Position numbers and translations under genes: made by a program | Shown: positions 1 through 8,800 of the stretch, piece after piece | Layout of the letters: every line of letters starts with the position of its first letter | How positions within the stretch are numbered: the stretch's first letter is position 1 | NCBI GenBank assembly: GCA_017503805.1 | Contig: JAFVSJ010000013.1 | Span: forward strand, 1-64,000 | DNA from: Tidjanibacter sp. | GTDB taxonomy: Bacteria > Bacteroidota > Bacteroidia > Bacteroidales > Rikenellaceae | DNA length: 64,000 bases | Direction of reading: 5' to 3' | The notes under the pieces: generated by a model | Database searches by the model: none | Told to the model about the DNA's origin: nothing | The model's input: only the letters and a program-made list of their open reading frames with translations

Positions 1-107
1 AGAGTTGTCGTAACTTTCATGGAAAAAGCGGTCAAACTTTTCTTTAAAGTTACTAATTTTCAGGGACTTTTACAAGTAATAACTAATTAAAAAATCAATC
101 ATATAAC

Positions 108-130
108 TGACAAAAAATTAATTTTTGTCA
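108..130. repeat. short inverted repeat, possible terminator
   Basis: TGACAAAAA and TTTTTGTCA face each other across a few bases, giving a nine-pair AT-rich hairpin. The first 160 bases of the window are AT-rich and hold no reading frame I can support; the hairpin may end a gene lying left of the window. Confidence 0.3.
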
Positions 131-168
131 TCTACTAAAAAATTATATTTATAAAACCGAGTTGATAA

Positions 169-199
169 TTTGCCGAAGACAAAATAATTGCTATTTTTG
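169..199 (+). promoter_or_regulatory. Bacteroidetes-type promoter for the tlpA-like gene
   Basis: A -33 TTTG (169-172) is followed after 19 bp by the -7 box TATTTTTG (192-199). This matches the Bacteroidetes sigma-ABfr consensus TTTG-N19-TAnnTTTG. It would give a leader of roughly 115 nt before the ATG at 323. Confidence 0.7.
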
Positions 200-322
200 C
201 CCCCAAATAGCCATATCTCATCCGAATCTCCAAAATATGGAACTAAAATAGGAATAGCGGGGTAGGCCATTGGGAAATATTGCACATAATAACATTAACG
301 ATTAATAACAAAAACTACAACT

Positions 323-805
323 ATGAAAAAAATGATCTTCGCAGCTCTGATGCTGCTCATCAGCTCGGCCGCAATGGCACAAATTCCCTCCGTTAAAGTT
401 GAGGATGGCAAGGGTAAGGTTATCAATACTGCCGACCTTGTTGATGGCAAGACCCCTATGATTATCTCTTTCTGGGCTGTGACTTGCAAACCCTGCATTC
501 GCGAGCTCGACGCTATCAATGACGTATATCTCGATTGGATCGAGGAGGCCAACTTCCGCGTAGTGGCTGTTTCGACCGATGATGCTCGTTTCACCGCACA
601 GGCTCGTTCGCTTGCCGAGGGCCACGGCTGGAGCGACTACACCCTTCTCTATGACAAGAACGGTGACTTCAAACGCGCTATGAATGTGCAGTTTACCCCT
701 CAGGTTTACGTTGTAGACAAAGATGGTAAGATTGTTTACTCCCACACCGGCTATACCCCCGGCGGTGAGAACGAACTCTTTGAGGTAATCAAAAAACTTC
801 AGTAG
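323..805 (+). CDS. TlpA-like periplasmic thioredoxin
   Basis: This 160-residue protein has a signal peptide ending in AMA-Q (residues 1-19/20) and then one thioredoxin/redoxin domain. The active site is FWAVTCKPC with cysteines 55 and 58, and the expected cis-proline loop is FTPQVYV near residues 128-134. TlpA/ResA proteins act in the periplasm as thiol-disulfide reductants. It has its own promoter and is followed 63 bp later by a DUF6029 barrel and then by three lipoproteins with CxxC motifs. That context suggests, as inference, that it keeps secreted cysteines of the locus in a defined redox state. The family is clear; the partner is not. Confidence 0.85.
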   Translation: MKKMIFAALMLLISSAAMAQIPSVKVEDGKGKVINTADLVDGKTPMIISFWAVTCKPCIRELDAINDVYLDWIEEANFRVVAVSTDDARFTAQARSLAEGHGWSDYTLLYDKNGDFKRAMNVQFTPQVYVVDKDGKIVYSHTGYTPGGENELFEVIKKLQ

Positions 806-868
806 CCTCTCTTGAGCTAATACGGACACTCCGATTAAATAGAAAACTACCAGACTTCGACTTGGCAA

Positions 869-2482
869 ATGAAAAAAATCCTGACAACACTTTTGCTGTC
901 GACACTCGCACTGACATCCGTTAGCGCGCAGGGTGATGGCAAAGGCTATTTTGTGGGCTCTTTTGAGAGCAACACCATTCTCTACTCCGAGGACGCTGTG
1001 ACCAATGCGGCTATGCCCGACGGCAAATTTGGCTCCAATAACTATCTCAAGGCAGACTACTATGCCGGCAATTTCTCGGCCGGTCTGCAACTTGAGGCCT
1101 ACCAGCCCGCACTTGTGGGCTACCCCGGTAACCTCGAGGGTGCCAAACTCACCAACTACTATATGCAGTGGAGTGATGGCGACTTTGCCGTGACTGCAGG
1201 TACCTACTACGACCAATTCGGTAGCGGATTGCTCTTCCGTACCTACGAGGACCGCACTCTCGGTATGAACACCGCTATGATGGGTGCTCGCGTGAGCTAC
1301 CACTACAAAGATATCGCTTCGCTCAAGGCACTCTGGGGTGCTCCACGACTCGGTATGGAGGCTGCCCCCGAGACTCAGGTGAGGGGTGTCGATGGTGCCT
1401 TCTCGCTTTCGAGCCTCCTCGGTTGGCAGGGCTCCAACCTCTCGTTTGAAGGCTCGCTGCTCAACCGTTATGAGCCTGTGAGCCCCCTGCAGGAGGAGAT
1501 TGGTGCCAAGGCTTCGACTATGGGCTACTCGGCACGTGTCAACTTCGAGCGTAGCGGTTTCCTCGTGAAGGCCGAGTATGTGGATGGTGGTGAGAAGATT
1601 TACTCCAACCCCAATATCCTTATTGACGGAAAAGCCAACCTCGTCAAGAATGGTAACGCACAGCTCTTGGAACTCTCCTATAGCGGCGGTGGTCTTGGTG
1701 TGAACCTCTCGGCCCGCAGGCTTGAGTGGATGGAGTCGAAGGTATCCTACCTTTCGTCGGAAACCAATAATGCACTGAATTATTTGCCCGCACTCTGTGC
1801 GCAGTACTCCTACGCTATCACCAACCTCAACCCCTACATTCCCCAGCCCGGTACCACTGCTGGTCACATTAACAGCGGTGAGATTGGTGGCCAGCTCGAT
1901 GTTTACTACAACTTCCGTCGCGGTACTGCACTTGGCGGCAAGAGGGGTATGAAGGTAAACCTCAATTTCTCTACCTACTACAACCTCAAGGAGGAGGGAT
2001 CGTTTGCTCCCAAGACTCTCCTGTGGCGCAATGTCAATGTGGGTGTTGAGAAACAGGTGAGCCGTAAGTTCAAGATGCAGTTGCTCTACTCGATGCAGGA
2101 GTATAACCCCTCACACGGTGTTGGCAAGGGCACTTGGCTCTCGAATATGGTTGTGGCCGACCTGCTCTATAAGTACACACCTACTTTCTCCACTCGTATG
2201 GAGTTGGCCTACCTGACCACATTCGAGGATAAGAAAGATTGGATGTCGGGTCTGCTCGAGGTGAACTTCGCACCCGCTTGGAGCCTCTTTGCGAGCGATA
2301 TGTTCAACCACGGTGATACCAAGATTCACTACTACAACTTCGGCTTCAGCTATACCGCTTCGCGTACACGCGTGGCCCTTAGCTACGGCCGCAACCGTGC
2401 AGGTATGGTATGCTCGGGTGGTGTTTGCCGCCTGATGCCCGCCTTTACGGGTGGTAACATTACAGTATCAACCTCATTCTAA
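869..2482 (+). CDS. DUF6029-type outer-membrane protein
   Basis: The 537-residue protein starts with a signal peptide ending SVSA-Q (about residue 20). The rest is rich in alternating hydrophobic and aromatic strands (for example MGYSARVNFERSGFLVKAEY) and ends in the aromatic ITVSTSF, as outer-membrane beta-barrels do. Sequence and length resemble the Bacteroidetes DUF6029 family, whose function is unknown. It lies 63 bp after the thioredoxin gene and 37 bp before the first Omp28 gene, so it is probably co-transcribed with both. The strong codon bias of this gene produces a long antisense reading frame that I do not consider real. Confidence 0.75.
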   Translation: MKKILTTLLLSTLALTSVSAQGDGKGYFVGSFESNTILYSEDAVTNAAMPDGKFGSNNYLKADYYAGNFSAGLQLEAYQPALVGYPGNLEGAKLTNYYMQWSDGDFAVTAGTYYDQFGSGLLFRTYEDRTLGMNTAMMGARVSYHYKDIASLKALWGAPRLGMEAAPETQVRGVDGAFSLSSLLGWQGSNLSFEGSLLNRYEPVSPLQEEIGAKASTMGYSARVNFERSGFLVKAEYVDGGEKIYSNPNILIDGKANLVKNGNAQLLELSYSGGGLGVNLSARRLEWMESKVSYLSSETNNALNYLPALCAQYSYAITNLNPYIPQPGTTAGHINSGEIGGQLDVYYNFRRGTALGGKRGMKVNLNFSTYYNLKEEGSFAPKTLLWRNVNVGVEKQVSRKFKMQLLYSMQEYNPSHGVGKGTWLSNMVVADLLYKYTPTFSTRMELAYLTTFEDKKDWMSGLLEVNFAPAWSLFASDMFNHGDTKIHYYNFGFSYTASRTRVALSYGRNRAGMVCSGGVCRLMPAFTGGNITVSTSF

Positions 2483-2519
2483 CAAATGACAATTATTTAT
2501 ACCTATTAATATTATTATT

Positions 2520-3629
2520 ATGAAACTTCACAAATTTCTTGTTGCAGCTTTTGCAACCCTTGCTTTTGTTGCTTGTGGCAACAACCAGACCGATGATTCC
2601 GATCCCAACGAGAAACCCGATGGCGAGGTGACCTACACTATTGCAGCCGACAAAGAGACTTTCGAGGCTGATGGCGTAGACTGCGTAACCTTCAGTGTAT
2701 TTGACAAAGATGGCAACGATATTGCCCTCGATGCAGATATGCTCAAAAAAATCTACTTTGTGAATGCCAACACAGACCAGCGTCTGGAGAGGAATACCAA
2801 GACTTTCTCCTCGATTCGCAACGGTGAATTCACTTTCTATGCCACTATCCGTGGTGTCAGGACCTCCAATGAGGTTACCGTAACTGCGCAGAACCGTGCA
2901 ACTTATGAGAAATATGTACACAAAGTGTGTGTATATCAGTGTACCGCTACTTGGTGTGGCTACTGCCCCCAAATGACTGAAGGTTTGCACAAACTCCGTG
3001 ATGGTGTCAATGGCAATAACGTCATCATCCTCGCTTGCCACGCACAGGACAACTACGCACTGCCTTGGGGTAACTATGACCTCGGTACAACCGTATGTGT
3101 GAACAATGGAGGCTCGGGCTATCCCTATGCTGTTTACGATATGGCATTCGGTGCCGGTCAGCGTACCGAGTCGTTCCTCAATTCTACTATCGAGTCGCAT
3201 ATGATGGCCTGTCCTTCGACTTGTGGTGTGAAGATTTCCAAGGCCACTATGGATGGTGCTGGTAATGTTGAGCTCGTAGCATCGGTAGAGGTTGCTCGCG
3301 ATGGCGAGTACGACCTCGGCTATGCTGTTTTGGCCGACAATCAGCCCCGCGATGGAGGCAATGAGGAGCAGTATCACGATGTTGTGGCAGCCGTTTCGTC
3401 TAACTTTATGAAGATGTCCAACGACACCAAGGTGAGCCTCAAGGCCGGTGAGGAGTATACCAAGACTTTCACCTTCAAGGTTGAGCCTTTCACCGCTGTG
3501 AACGTAGCATTCAATCCCTCGAACTATAAAGTTGTAGTATTTGCTCATAGCAATGCCAATGCAGGTGTGATTGACAATGCCAACACCTGCGCATTTGGTC
3601 AGAGCGTAGATTATGAGTACACCAAATAA
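2520..3629 (+). CDS. Omp28-type lipoprotein 1 (CGYC)
   Basis: The 369-residue protein has a lipoprotein signal peptide (LAFVAC, lipid-accepting Cys 19). A strand-rich N-terminal part (about 35-130) is followed by a thioredoxin-like Omp28 domain with CTATWCGYCPQM; the paired cysteines are residues 146 and 149. Omp28 proteins were first described as a surface antigen of Porphyromonas gingivalis; their biochemical role is not established. It is the first of three adjacent Omp28 paralogues that differ in the residues between the cysteines. Confidence is high for the family and low for the function. Confidence 0.85.
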   Translation: MKLHKFLVAAFATLAFVACGNNQTDDSDPNEKPDGEVTYTIAADKETFEADGVDCVTFSVFDKDGNDIALDADMLKKIYFVNANTDQRLERNTKTFSSIRNGEFTFYATIRGVRTSNEVTVTAQNRATYEKYVHKVCVYQCTATWCGYCPQMTEGLHKLRDGVNGNNVIILACHAQDNYALPWGNYDLGTTVCVNNGGSGYPYAVYDMAFGAGQRTESFLNSTIESHMMACPSTCGVKISKATMDGAGNVELVASVEVARDGEYDLGYAVLADNQPRDGGNEEQYHDVVAAVSSNFMKMSNDTKVSLKAGEEYTKTFTFKVEPFTAVNVAFNPSNYKVVVFAHSNANAGVIDNANTCAFGQSVDYEYTK

Positions 3630-3642
3630 TTAATCCCGTTTT

Positions 3643-3680
3643 ATTCCATCGGCCGAATGTGATGATTCGGCCGATGGAAT
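3643..3680. repeat. 16-bp perfect inverted repeat between Omp28 genes
   Basis: ATTCCATCGGCCGAAT (3643-3658) and ATTCGGCCGATGGAAT (3665-3680) form a perfect 16-pair hairpin with the loop GTGATG. No T-tract follows, so it looks more like an mRNA stability or processing element than an intrinsic terminator. Confidence 0.6.
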
Positions 3681-3730
3681 ATAATGGTTTGTTATTAGAC
3701 CAAAATAAGATTAATATCAGTAATAGAGAG

Positions 3731-4882
3731 ATGAAAAAGATTTTCCGCTATTTGGCTATGGTAACCATCGCAGCAGGCTCACTCCTGCTTGGCTCTTGCC
3801 ACGGCCAGAGTGACGATGATGACACCCCAACCACCGATCCCAAAACCGAAGTACCCGATGGCGTGTTGCGTATCTTCGTGGACAAAAATGAGATAGAGGC
3901 CAACGGTAGCGATCTGGCTACTTTTACCGTAATGTTTGGTAAAGAGGATGTCAGCACCAACAAAACCCTTCAGCTCATCCGCACCTGCGAGGGCGTGGAG
4001 ACCTATATGCCCTACGGCGTAAGCTCGTTCTCGACTGTAGTGGGTGGCGAGTATAGCTTCCGTGCAGAGTACTACAATGCGGGCAAATACTACACCGACA
4101 ACAACGTCATCGTTGTGGCAAAGTCCAACGCCGTTGCAGGCGAAACCAAAAACTATAAACAGCACACCCTCGGTTTCCAATTCACCTCGGTGGGCTGCAC
4201 CTCGTGTCCCACTTTGGCAGCCAACCTGAAGGCTATCTGCAGCAATTTCCCCGGTCGAGTGATTCCCGTAGCTTTCCACCAGGATTTCGATATGCAGGAT
4301 CCTATGACTCACCCGATGACTGCCTCTTACTATAAACTCATCAAACGTCAGGGATTGCCCCAATTCAATGCCAATCTCATTATCGACGATAGCTACATTA
4401 CCGTATTGGACTACGCCACTATTGTAGAGATTCTCGACAGGGTGGAGGCCAACTATCCCGCAACTTGCGGTGTGGCTATTGAGAGCTCACAGATTGTGGG
4501 TGGTGCTTCAGACGGTGACGTTGAGGTTACCGTGAAGGTCACATCCAATACCCCCTCGGCATATCGCTATCAGATATTCCTTGTTGAGGATGGTGTGAAC
4601 GAGTACCAGGCCGGAGAGGGCAGTGGTTATGTTCACAACAATGTTGTGAGGGTAGTAAGCTCCAACTCTGTTTATGGTGACCGCCTCAATGAGGGTGTTC
4701 CTTTCCAGATTGGCGTGGAGGTGTCGGCTACCAAGACCCTCGAGATTCCCGCAGAGTGTAATGTTGAGAATATGAGGGTTGTGGCAGTTGCATTCGTTAG
4801 CTACGATGGCGGCAGCACCTATGTTGTCAACAACTGCGCCGAGTGTCGCATCAATGAGAGCATCGACTACGATGTAGAGTAG
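3731..4882 (+). CDS. Omp28-type lipoprotein 2 (CTSC)
   Basis: I place the start at 3731, where MKKIFRYL opens a lipoprotein signal peptide (SLLLGSC, lipid-accepting Cys 23). The in-frame ATG at 3659 would lie inside the preceding hairpin and put about 24 unlike residues ahead of the signal peptide. The mature protein (383 residues in all) has a strand-rich N-terminal region and an Omp28 thioredoxin-like domain with VGCTSCP, cysteines 156 and 159. The tryptophan usually before the first cysteine is missing, which may change its redox behaviour. It belongs to the Omp28 trio and is followed 35 bp later by the third member. Confidence 0.82.
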   Translation: MKKIFRYLAMVTIAAGSLLLGSCHGQSDDDDTPTTDPKTEVPDGVLRIFVDKNEIEANGSDLATFTVMFGKEDVSTNKTLQLIRTCEGVETYMPYGVSSFSTVVGGEYSFRAEYYNAGKYYTDNNVIVVAKSNAVAGETKNYKQHTLGFQFTSVGCTSCPTLAANLKAICSNFPGRVIPVAFHQDFDMQDPMTHPMTASYYKLIKRQGLPQFNANLIIDDSYITVLDYATIVEILDRVEANYPATCGVAIESSQIVGGASDGDVEVTVKVTSNTPSAYRYQIFLVEDGVNEYQAGEGSGYVHNNVVRVVSSNSVYGDRLNEGVPFQIGVEVSATKTLEIPAECNVENMRVVAVAFVSYDGGSTYVVNNCAECRINESIDYDVE

Positions 4883-4917
4883 TGGATAAGAAAAAGTAAT
4901 TGCAGGAAACAAAGAAT

Positions 4918-5970
4918 ATGAAGATAGTAGCAAAAATTGCTCTTCTGGCCGCCTTGTGCGTGGGCTTCGCCTCGTGCCACGGTCAGCAGGAAGATAGTGT
5001 CAATGTGGAACTCGTACCCAGCACACTCAACATTGTTGCCGATGGCCAGCAGAGTGTCAATTTCGAGGTGCAGTATGGCGCATCGGTCGTTACCGCCGAG
5101 TCACAGATTTACCTTACCAGCCACTCCGAGTTGGGCTGGAAGGGTACCACTTTCTCGACCACGGAGGCAGGTACCTACACATTTCAGGCAATCTATCGTG
5201 ACCAGCAGTCCAATATCGTGACCATCACTGCTACCGCTCCCGAGGGCCCCATCGAGTCGCGCTTCGAGCGTCATATCTGCGTGATGGACCTCACAGGCAC
5301 TTGGTGCGCGTTCTGTCCCGATGGTATGAACAAACTCAACTTCTACGTTCAGAAGAAGGAGTGGAAAGATATTGTTCACGTACTCGCCGTGCACGACAAT
5401 ACACAGGGCGATGATCCTATGGGTCTTCCTCTCTCGTCGAAACTTATGAGCGAATATGGCAACTACGGATACCCTATGTTCATCACCGACCTGAGGGATT
5501 CGGGTAGCCTCACTACCAATGTGGGAGACCTCGTGCCCAGCTTCAATAGCTCCCTTGATGATTATCCCGCACAATGCGGTGTGAAGGTGGCAACCTCGCT
5601 CAATGGCAGGGAGCTTAAGGTAGACGCAACCCTCTTTGCAGAGGTGGCAGGCAAATATGCTGTGGATGTTTTCCTCTTGGAGGATAACATCATTGCCTCG
5701 CAGAAGGATGGCTCGATTACCCACGCGGAGTTTAACCACCAGCACGTCGTACGCGCACTGCTCAACGCCAGCCACAAAGGCGACTCTCTCGGCAACCTTG
5801 AGGCCGAGCAGGAGGGCGTGAAGAGCTACACCTATACTTTGCCCGATGATTGGAAAGTGGAGGATATGAGCGTGGTGGTACTTGGTATCACCGCCGATGG
5901 CTATGTCAATAACGTTGTAAGTTGCCCCCTCGGCGAGAGTGTGGACTACAACTACCTTGCAGCAGAATAA
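4918..5970 (+). CDS. Omp28-type lipoprotein 3 (CAFC)
   Basis: The start at 4918 (MKIVAKIALL) is preferred over the in-frame ATG at 4900 because it opens directly into a lipoprotein signal (VGFASC, Cys 19). The 350-residue protein carries LTGTWCAFCPDGM, with cysteines 130 and 133, in an Omp28-type thioredoxin-like fold. It ends like the other two paralogues with a C-terminal G(E/Q)SVDYxY motif, a shared signature of the trio (GQSVDYEY, NESIDYDV, GESVDYNY). The three appear to be tandem duplicates that have diverged strongly. Surface localisation is inferred from the lipobox and the family. Confidence 0.82.
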   Translation: MKIVAKIALLAALCVGFASCHGQQEDSVNVELVPSTLNIVADGQQSVNFEVQYGASVVTAESQIYLTSHSELGWKGTTFSTTEAGTYTFQAIYRDQQSNIVTITATAPEGPIESRFERHICVMDLTGTWCAFCPDGMNKLNFYVQKKEWKDIVHVLAVHDNTQGDDPMGLPLSSKLMSEYGNYGYPMFITDLRDSGSLTTNVGDLVPSFNSSLDDYPAQCGVKVATSLNGRELKVDATLFAEVAGKYAVDVFLLEDNIIASQKDGSITHAEFNHQHVVRALLNASHKGDSLGNLEAEQEGVKSYTYTLPDDWKVEDMSVVVLGITADGYVNNVVSCPLGESVDYNYLAAE

Positions 5971-6015
5971 CCGCAAATTAAAGAATACAAATCATTTCAA
6001 ACCTAAACCAAAATT

Positions 6016-8610
6016 ATGTCAAGAAAATTCTTAAGTTTTGTAGCTGCAGCCTTTGCTGCAGTAGCAATGTTCTCGTGTAAGGAGCCTGTCGTTGAGACAG
6101 AGATCAGCGTGAATCCCGAGAGCATTACATTCTCGGCTACTGCCGGTAGCGAGAAGGTAACCCTCTACTCGACCGCAGAGTGGAATGCCACCATCACCCA
6201 GGGTGCCGAGTGGATTACTCTGAGCGAGGTAAGTGGTGCCAGCCACGATGGCGACATCACCGTAAGTGTATCTGCCAACTCCACCGGCACAGAGCGTAAC
6301 GGTAGGGTGGTATTCAAGAGTGGTGAGTTGAGCGCCGAGTTGCACGTAGGTCAGGGTGCAGGCAATGCTACTCCCTCGGGTGTTATCATTCCCGACCCCA
6401 TCTATCGTCCCGACGTATTCTCGCCCGTAGACTATGTGGCTGACTTCGCTGATGGTGGTATGGATGGTGTTACCATTGAGATTACCGCAAAGGAGACCAA
6501 CAACTTCAAGTTCCAGGTTCGCCCCGGTGCCAACGTTCAGTCCTACCGTCTGGATGTATATCCTCTCTGCCGCCTCTACAACTCGCTCTATGAGAATGCA
6601 CGCCAGAGCGGTGTGGATATGAACAGTCAGCTTTCTGCCGATCTTGTAGAGTCGATGATTCGTGGCTTTATCTTCGATTCGTCGGGTGCTGGTGCTTATA
6701 CCTTCTCGAATGACAATATGGAGGACTACCTGAACCACGAGTTCGACTGGATGAATACCGCCTACGCACAGGCTAAAGTGGTGCCCAACTGCGAGTATGT
6801 AATCGCAGCAGTAGGTTGCTTCGATAGCGAGGGTACCGAGCAGGGCGACCTCACCCTTTGCTATGTTCGCACCCCCTATAAGGCTCTCATTGGCGACCCC
6901 GCTTTGGAGCTCGACGTTATCACCACCTACGATGCAATGCAGGTGACCTACATTCCCAATGACGATTGTAAGTACTTCTACCAGTGGGTATCCAACGAGG
7001 TAGACCTCACCCCTTACATCGATGCTTATGGCGACAAGATGTACATCGACTTTATGCGTAACGCTGTTTACGATCCCACCTCGCGTGACGATATTGAGAA
7101 CCACACTTACTATGTGAATTTTGGTCTCAGCGCATCGGCCGAGGTGCCCATTATGGCAACCGCTATCGGTCTTGACAAGAACTACACCCCCTCGGAGGAG
7201 TTCCAGAGCAAGGTGTTTACCCTCAAACAGCGTCCCGAGGAGACTCAAGATGCACAGTCGAAAATCACTATTGACTACGACCACGTAGGTGCAGGCGTAT
7301 TCTGGCTCACTGCAGAGCTTGGCGCAAACTGCTCGGCTGCAGTTATGAAAGTTCTCCCCCGCAGCGAGGCCGAATCTATCAAGAATCAGGATGCTACCCA
7401 GCAGGCTGCTTACGCTGAGTTCCTCTATCAGGATGGTTGGGGATTTGGTAATACCAACTACCGCTATAACCGTGAGACCGATGAGCTTTTCGGTTCCGGC
7501 ATCACCCTCTCCGAGCCTTGGGTAACTTGCGAGCCCGATACCGAGTATATGATTGTTTGGACCGCAATGAACCAGTACCGCGAACTTGCTCCCCTGCAGT
7601 TTACCGACGTTGTCAAGACCAAGTCGCAGGTATTCGATAGCCCCGCAACCAGCAAGGAGGATGCAGTTCTTACCCTTACCCACACCGGCGTTCAGCAGGT
7701 TAATATCAGGTTCGACTACAACTTTGAGAATACCTCGAAGATTCACTTCCAGTATATCGAGGGATTTGGTGGCGACGGTGTAAATGTTCCTACCAAGGAG
7801 TCTTCGCGCGAGGAGTTCATCAACTTCCTCTACGCCAGCGGCGATGCAGAGATGGGCGCTTACTCGGCTAACCATTGGTGGACCGAGCCCCACAACTGGG
7901 ATAAGTGGACCGACGTACTCGATCCCAACACCACCTACACCATTGCCTACATTGCAGAGGACTGGGATGGCGTTCTCGGTGAGGTTAAGTTTGCTTCGAC
8001 CAAGACCGATGCTCTTGTTGGTGGCGAGAATCCTGAAGCCAAGATTGAGGGCGACTGGGATTTAGATGGCACTCCCTATTTCCGCTTCAGTATGATTCAG
8101 GATGCAATGCAGCTCTACTATATGGCAAGCGAAGATCCCGCTTTGAACTTCAAAGATCTTGGTAAGAGCAGGCTCCGCTACAAAGATATTCTTCCCGCTT
8201 GGGAGAACTTCTGTATGGAGTACTCGCTCAAGACCTATGCTATGAGCATCGAGGTTGTGGCTCACCACGGCAGCATCGCACTTTGTATCCCCGTTGGTGG
8301 TACAACCGATAGCCCCATCTTCGGTGAGATGAGCCACTTGATCTATGCAGATGATGCAAATGACGGCAAGGGTGAGTTCCGTGATCTGGGTTACTACTAT
8401 CCCAACGATCATAAGCCCTCAAGCGTAGCTGCTCGTCAGCGCGTTCTGAATGCGGTTATGCGTTCGACCTCTATCGTTCCTGCAAGCGAACTTCCCGCAG
8501 TCGAGTATGGAAAACGTGACGTTCGCTTCGGCCAGATTAGTGGCGATGCTATCGAGGTAAACATCGACTATAACAAACTGTCGGCTCACCCCAATGCCAG
8601 CGGTAAGTAG
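6016..8610 (+). CDS. BACON-domain surface lipoprotein
   Basis: The 864-residue lipoprotein (lipobox VAMFSC, Cys 21) begins with a BACON domain at about residues 30-115 (ISVNPESITFSATAGSEKV to ELHVGQG). BACON domains occur in Bacteroidetes surface proteins and are thought to bind carbohydrate or mucin. The remaining roughly 740 residues look like repeated beta-sandwich modules with Tyr-, Trp- and Asp-rich loops; I recognise no catalytic family. It sits 45 bp after the third Omp28 gene and probably ends this transcription unit, because a new promoter-like box precedes the next gene. Confidence 0.75.
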   Translation: MSRKFLSFVAAAFAAVAMFSCKEPVVETEISVNPESITFSATAGSEKVTLYSTAEWNATITQGAEWITLSEVSGASHDGDITVSVSANSTGTERNGRVVFKSGELSAELHVGQGAGNATPSGVIIPDPIYRPDVFSPVDYVADFADGGMDGVTIEITAKETNNFKFQVRPGANVQSYRLDVYPLCRLYNSLYENARQSGVDMNSQLSADLVESMIRGFIFDSSGAGAYTFSNDNMEDYLNHEFDWMNTAYAQAKVVPNCEYVIAAVGCFDSEGTEQGDLTLCYVRTPYKALIGDPALELDVITTYDAMQVTYIPNDDCKYFYQWVSNEVDLTPYIDAYGDKMYIDFMRNAVYDPTSRDDIENHTYYVNFGLSASAEVPIMATAIGLDKNYTPSEEFQSKVFTLKQRPEETQDAQSKITIDYDHVGAGVFWLTAELGANCSAAVMKVLPRSEAESIKNQDATQQAAYAEFLYQDGWGFGNTNYRYNRETDELFGSGITLSEPWVTCEPDTEYMIVWTAMNQYRELAPLQFTDVVKTKSQVFDSPATSKEDAVLTLTHTGVQQVNIRFDYNFENTSKIHFQYIEGFGGDGVNVPTKESSREEFINFLYASGDAEMGAYSANHWWTEPHNWDKWTDVLDPNTTYTIAYIAEDWDGVLGEVKFASTKTDALVGGENPEAKIEGDWDLDGTPYFRFSMIQDAMQLYYMASEDPALNFKDLGKSRLRYKDILPAWENFCMEYSLKTYAMSIEVVAHHGSIALCIPVGGTTDSPIFGEMSHLIYADDANDGKGEFRDLGYYYPNDHKPSSVAARQRVLNAVMRSTSIVPASELPAVEYGKRDVRFGQISGDAIEVNIDYNKLSAHPNASGK

Positions 8611-8675
8611 TCGGAAATGTTGATTTTTTGTAGACAAAATACGAAAAAACGATAACAACGTATAGAATTATTTTC

Positions 8676-8741
8676 TATATTTGCGCAATATAAGTCCTCT
8701 TTATGGCCGTCAAAATGTGATGGTTTTGACGGCCAGAGAGG
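8676..8741 (+). promoter_or_regulatory. promoter -7 box plus strong 5'-leader hairpin
   Basis: TATATTTG (8676-8683) matches the Bacteroidetes -7 box; no good -33 TTTG is visible. Directly downstream, TGGCCGTCAAAA (8704-8715) and TTTTGACGGCCA (8724-8735) form a 12-pair hairpin with a GTGATG-containing loop. It sits near the start of the leader of the next gene and lacks a T-tract, so it may protect the mRNA 5' end. Confidence 0.5.
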
Positions 8742-8800
8742 ATGAAAGGATGTGAAAATCAACCAATTTCACCTATTTTTATTAACCAAAAACTTATTGT

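Noticed and set aside
302-1867. 521-codon open frame on the minus strand
   Set aside because: It lies antisense to the TlpA-like and DUF6029 genes, has no signal or known motif, and is explained by the strong codon bias of the plus-strand genes.
3659-3730. Upstream in-frame start for the second Omp28 gene
   Set aside because: It begins in the arm of the hairpin and would put 24 non-signal residues in front of a good lipoprotein signal peptide.
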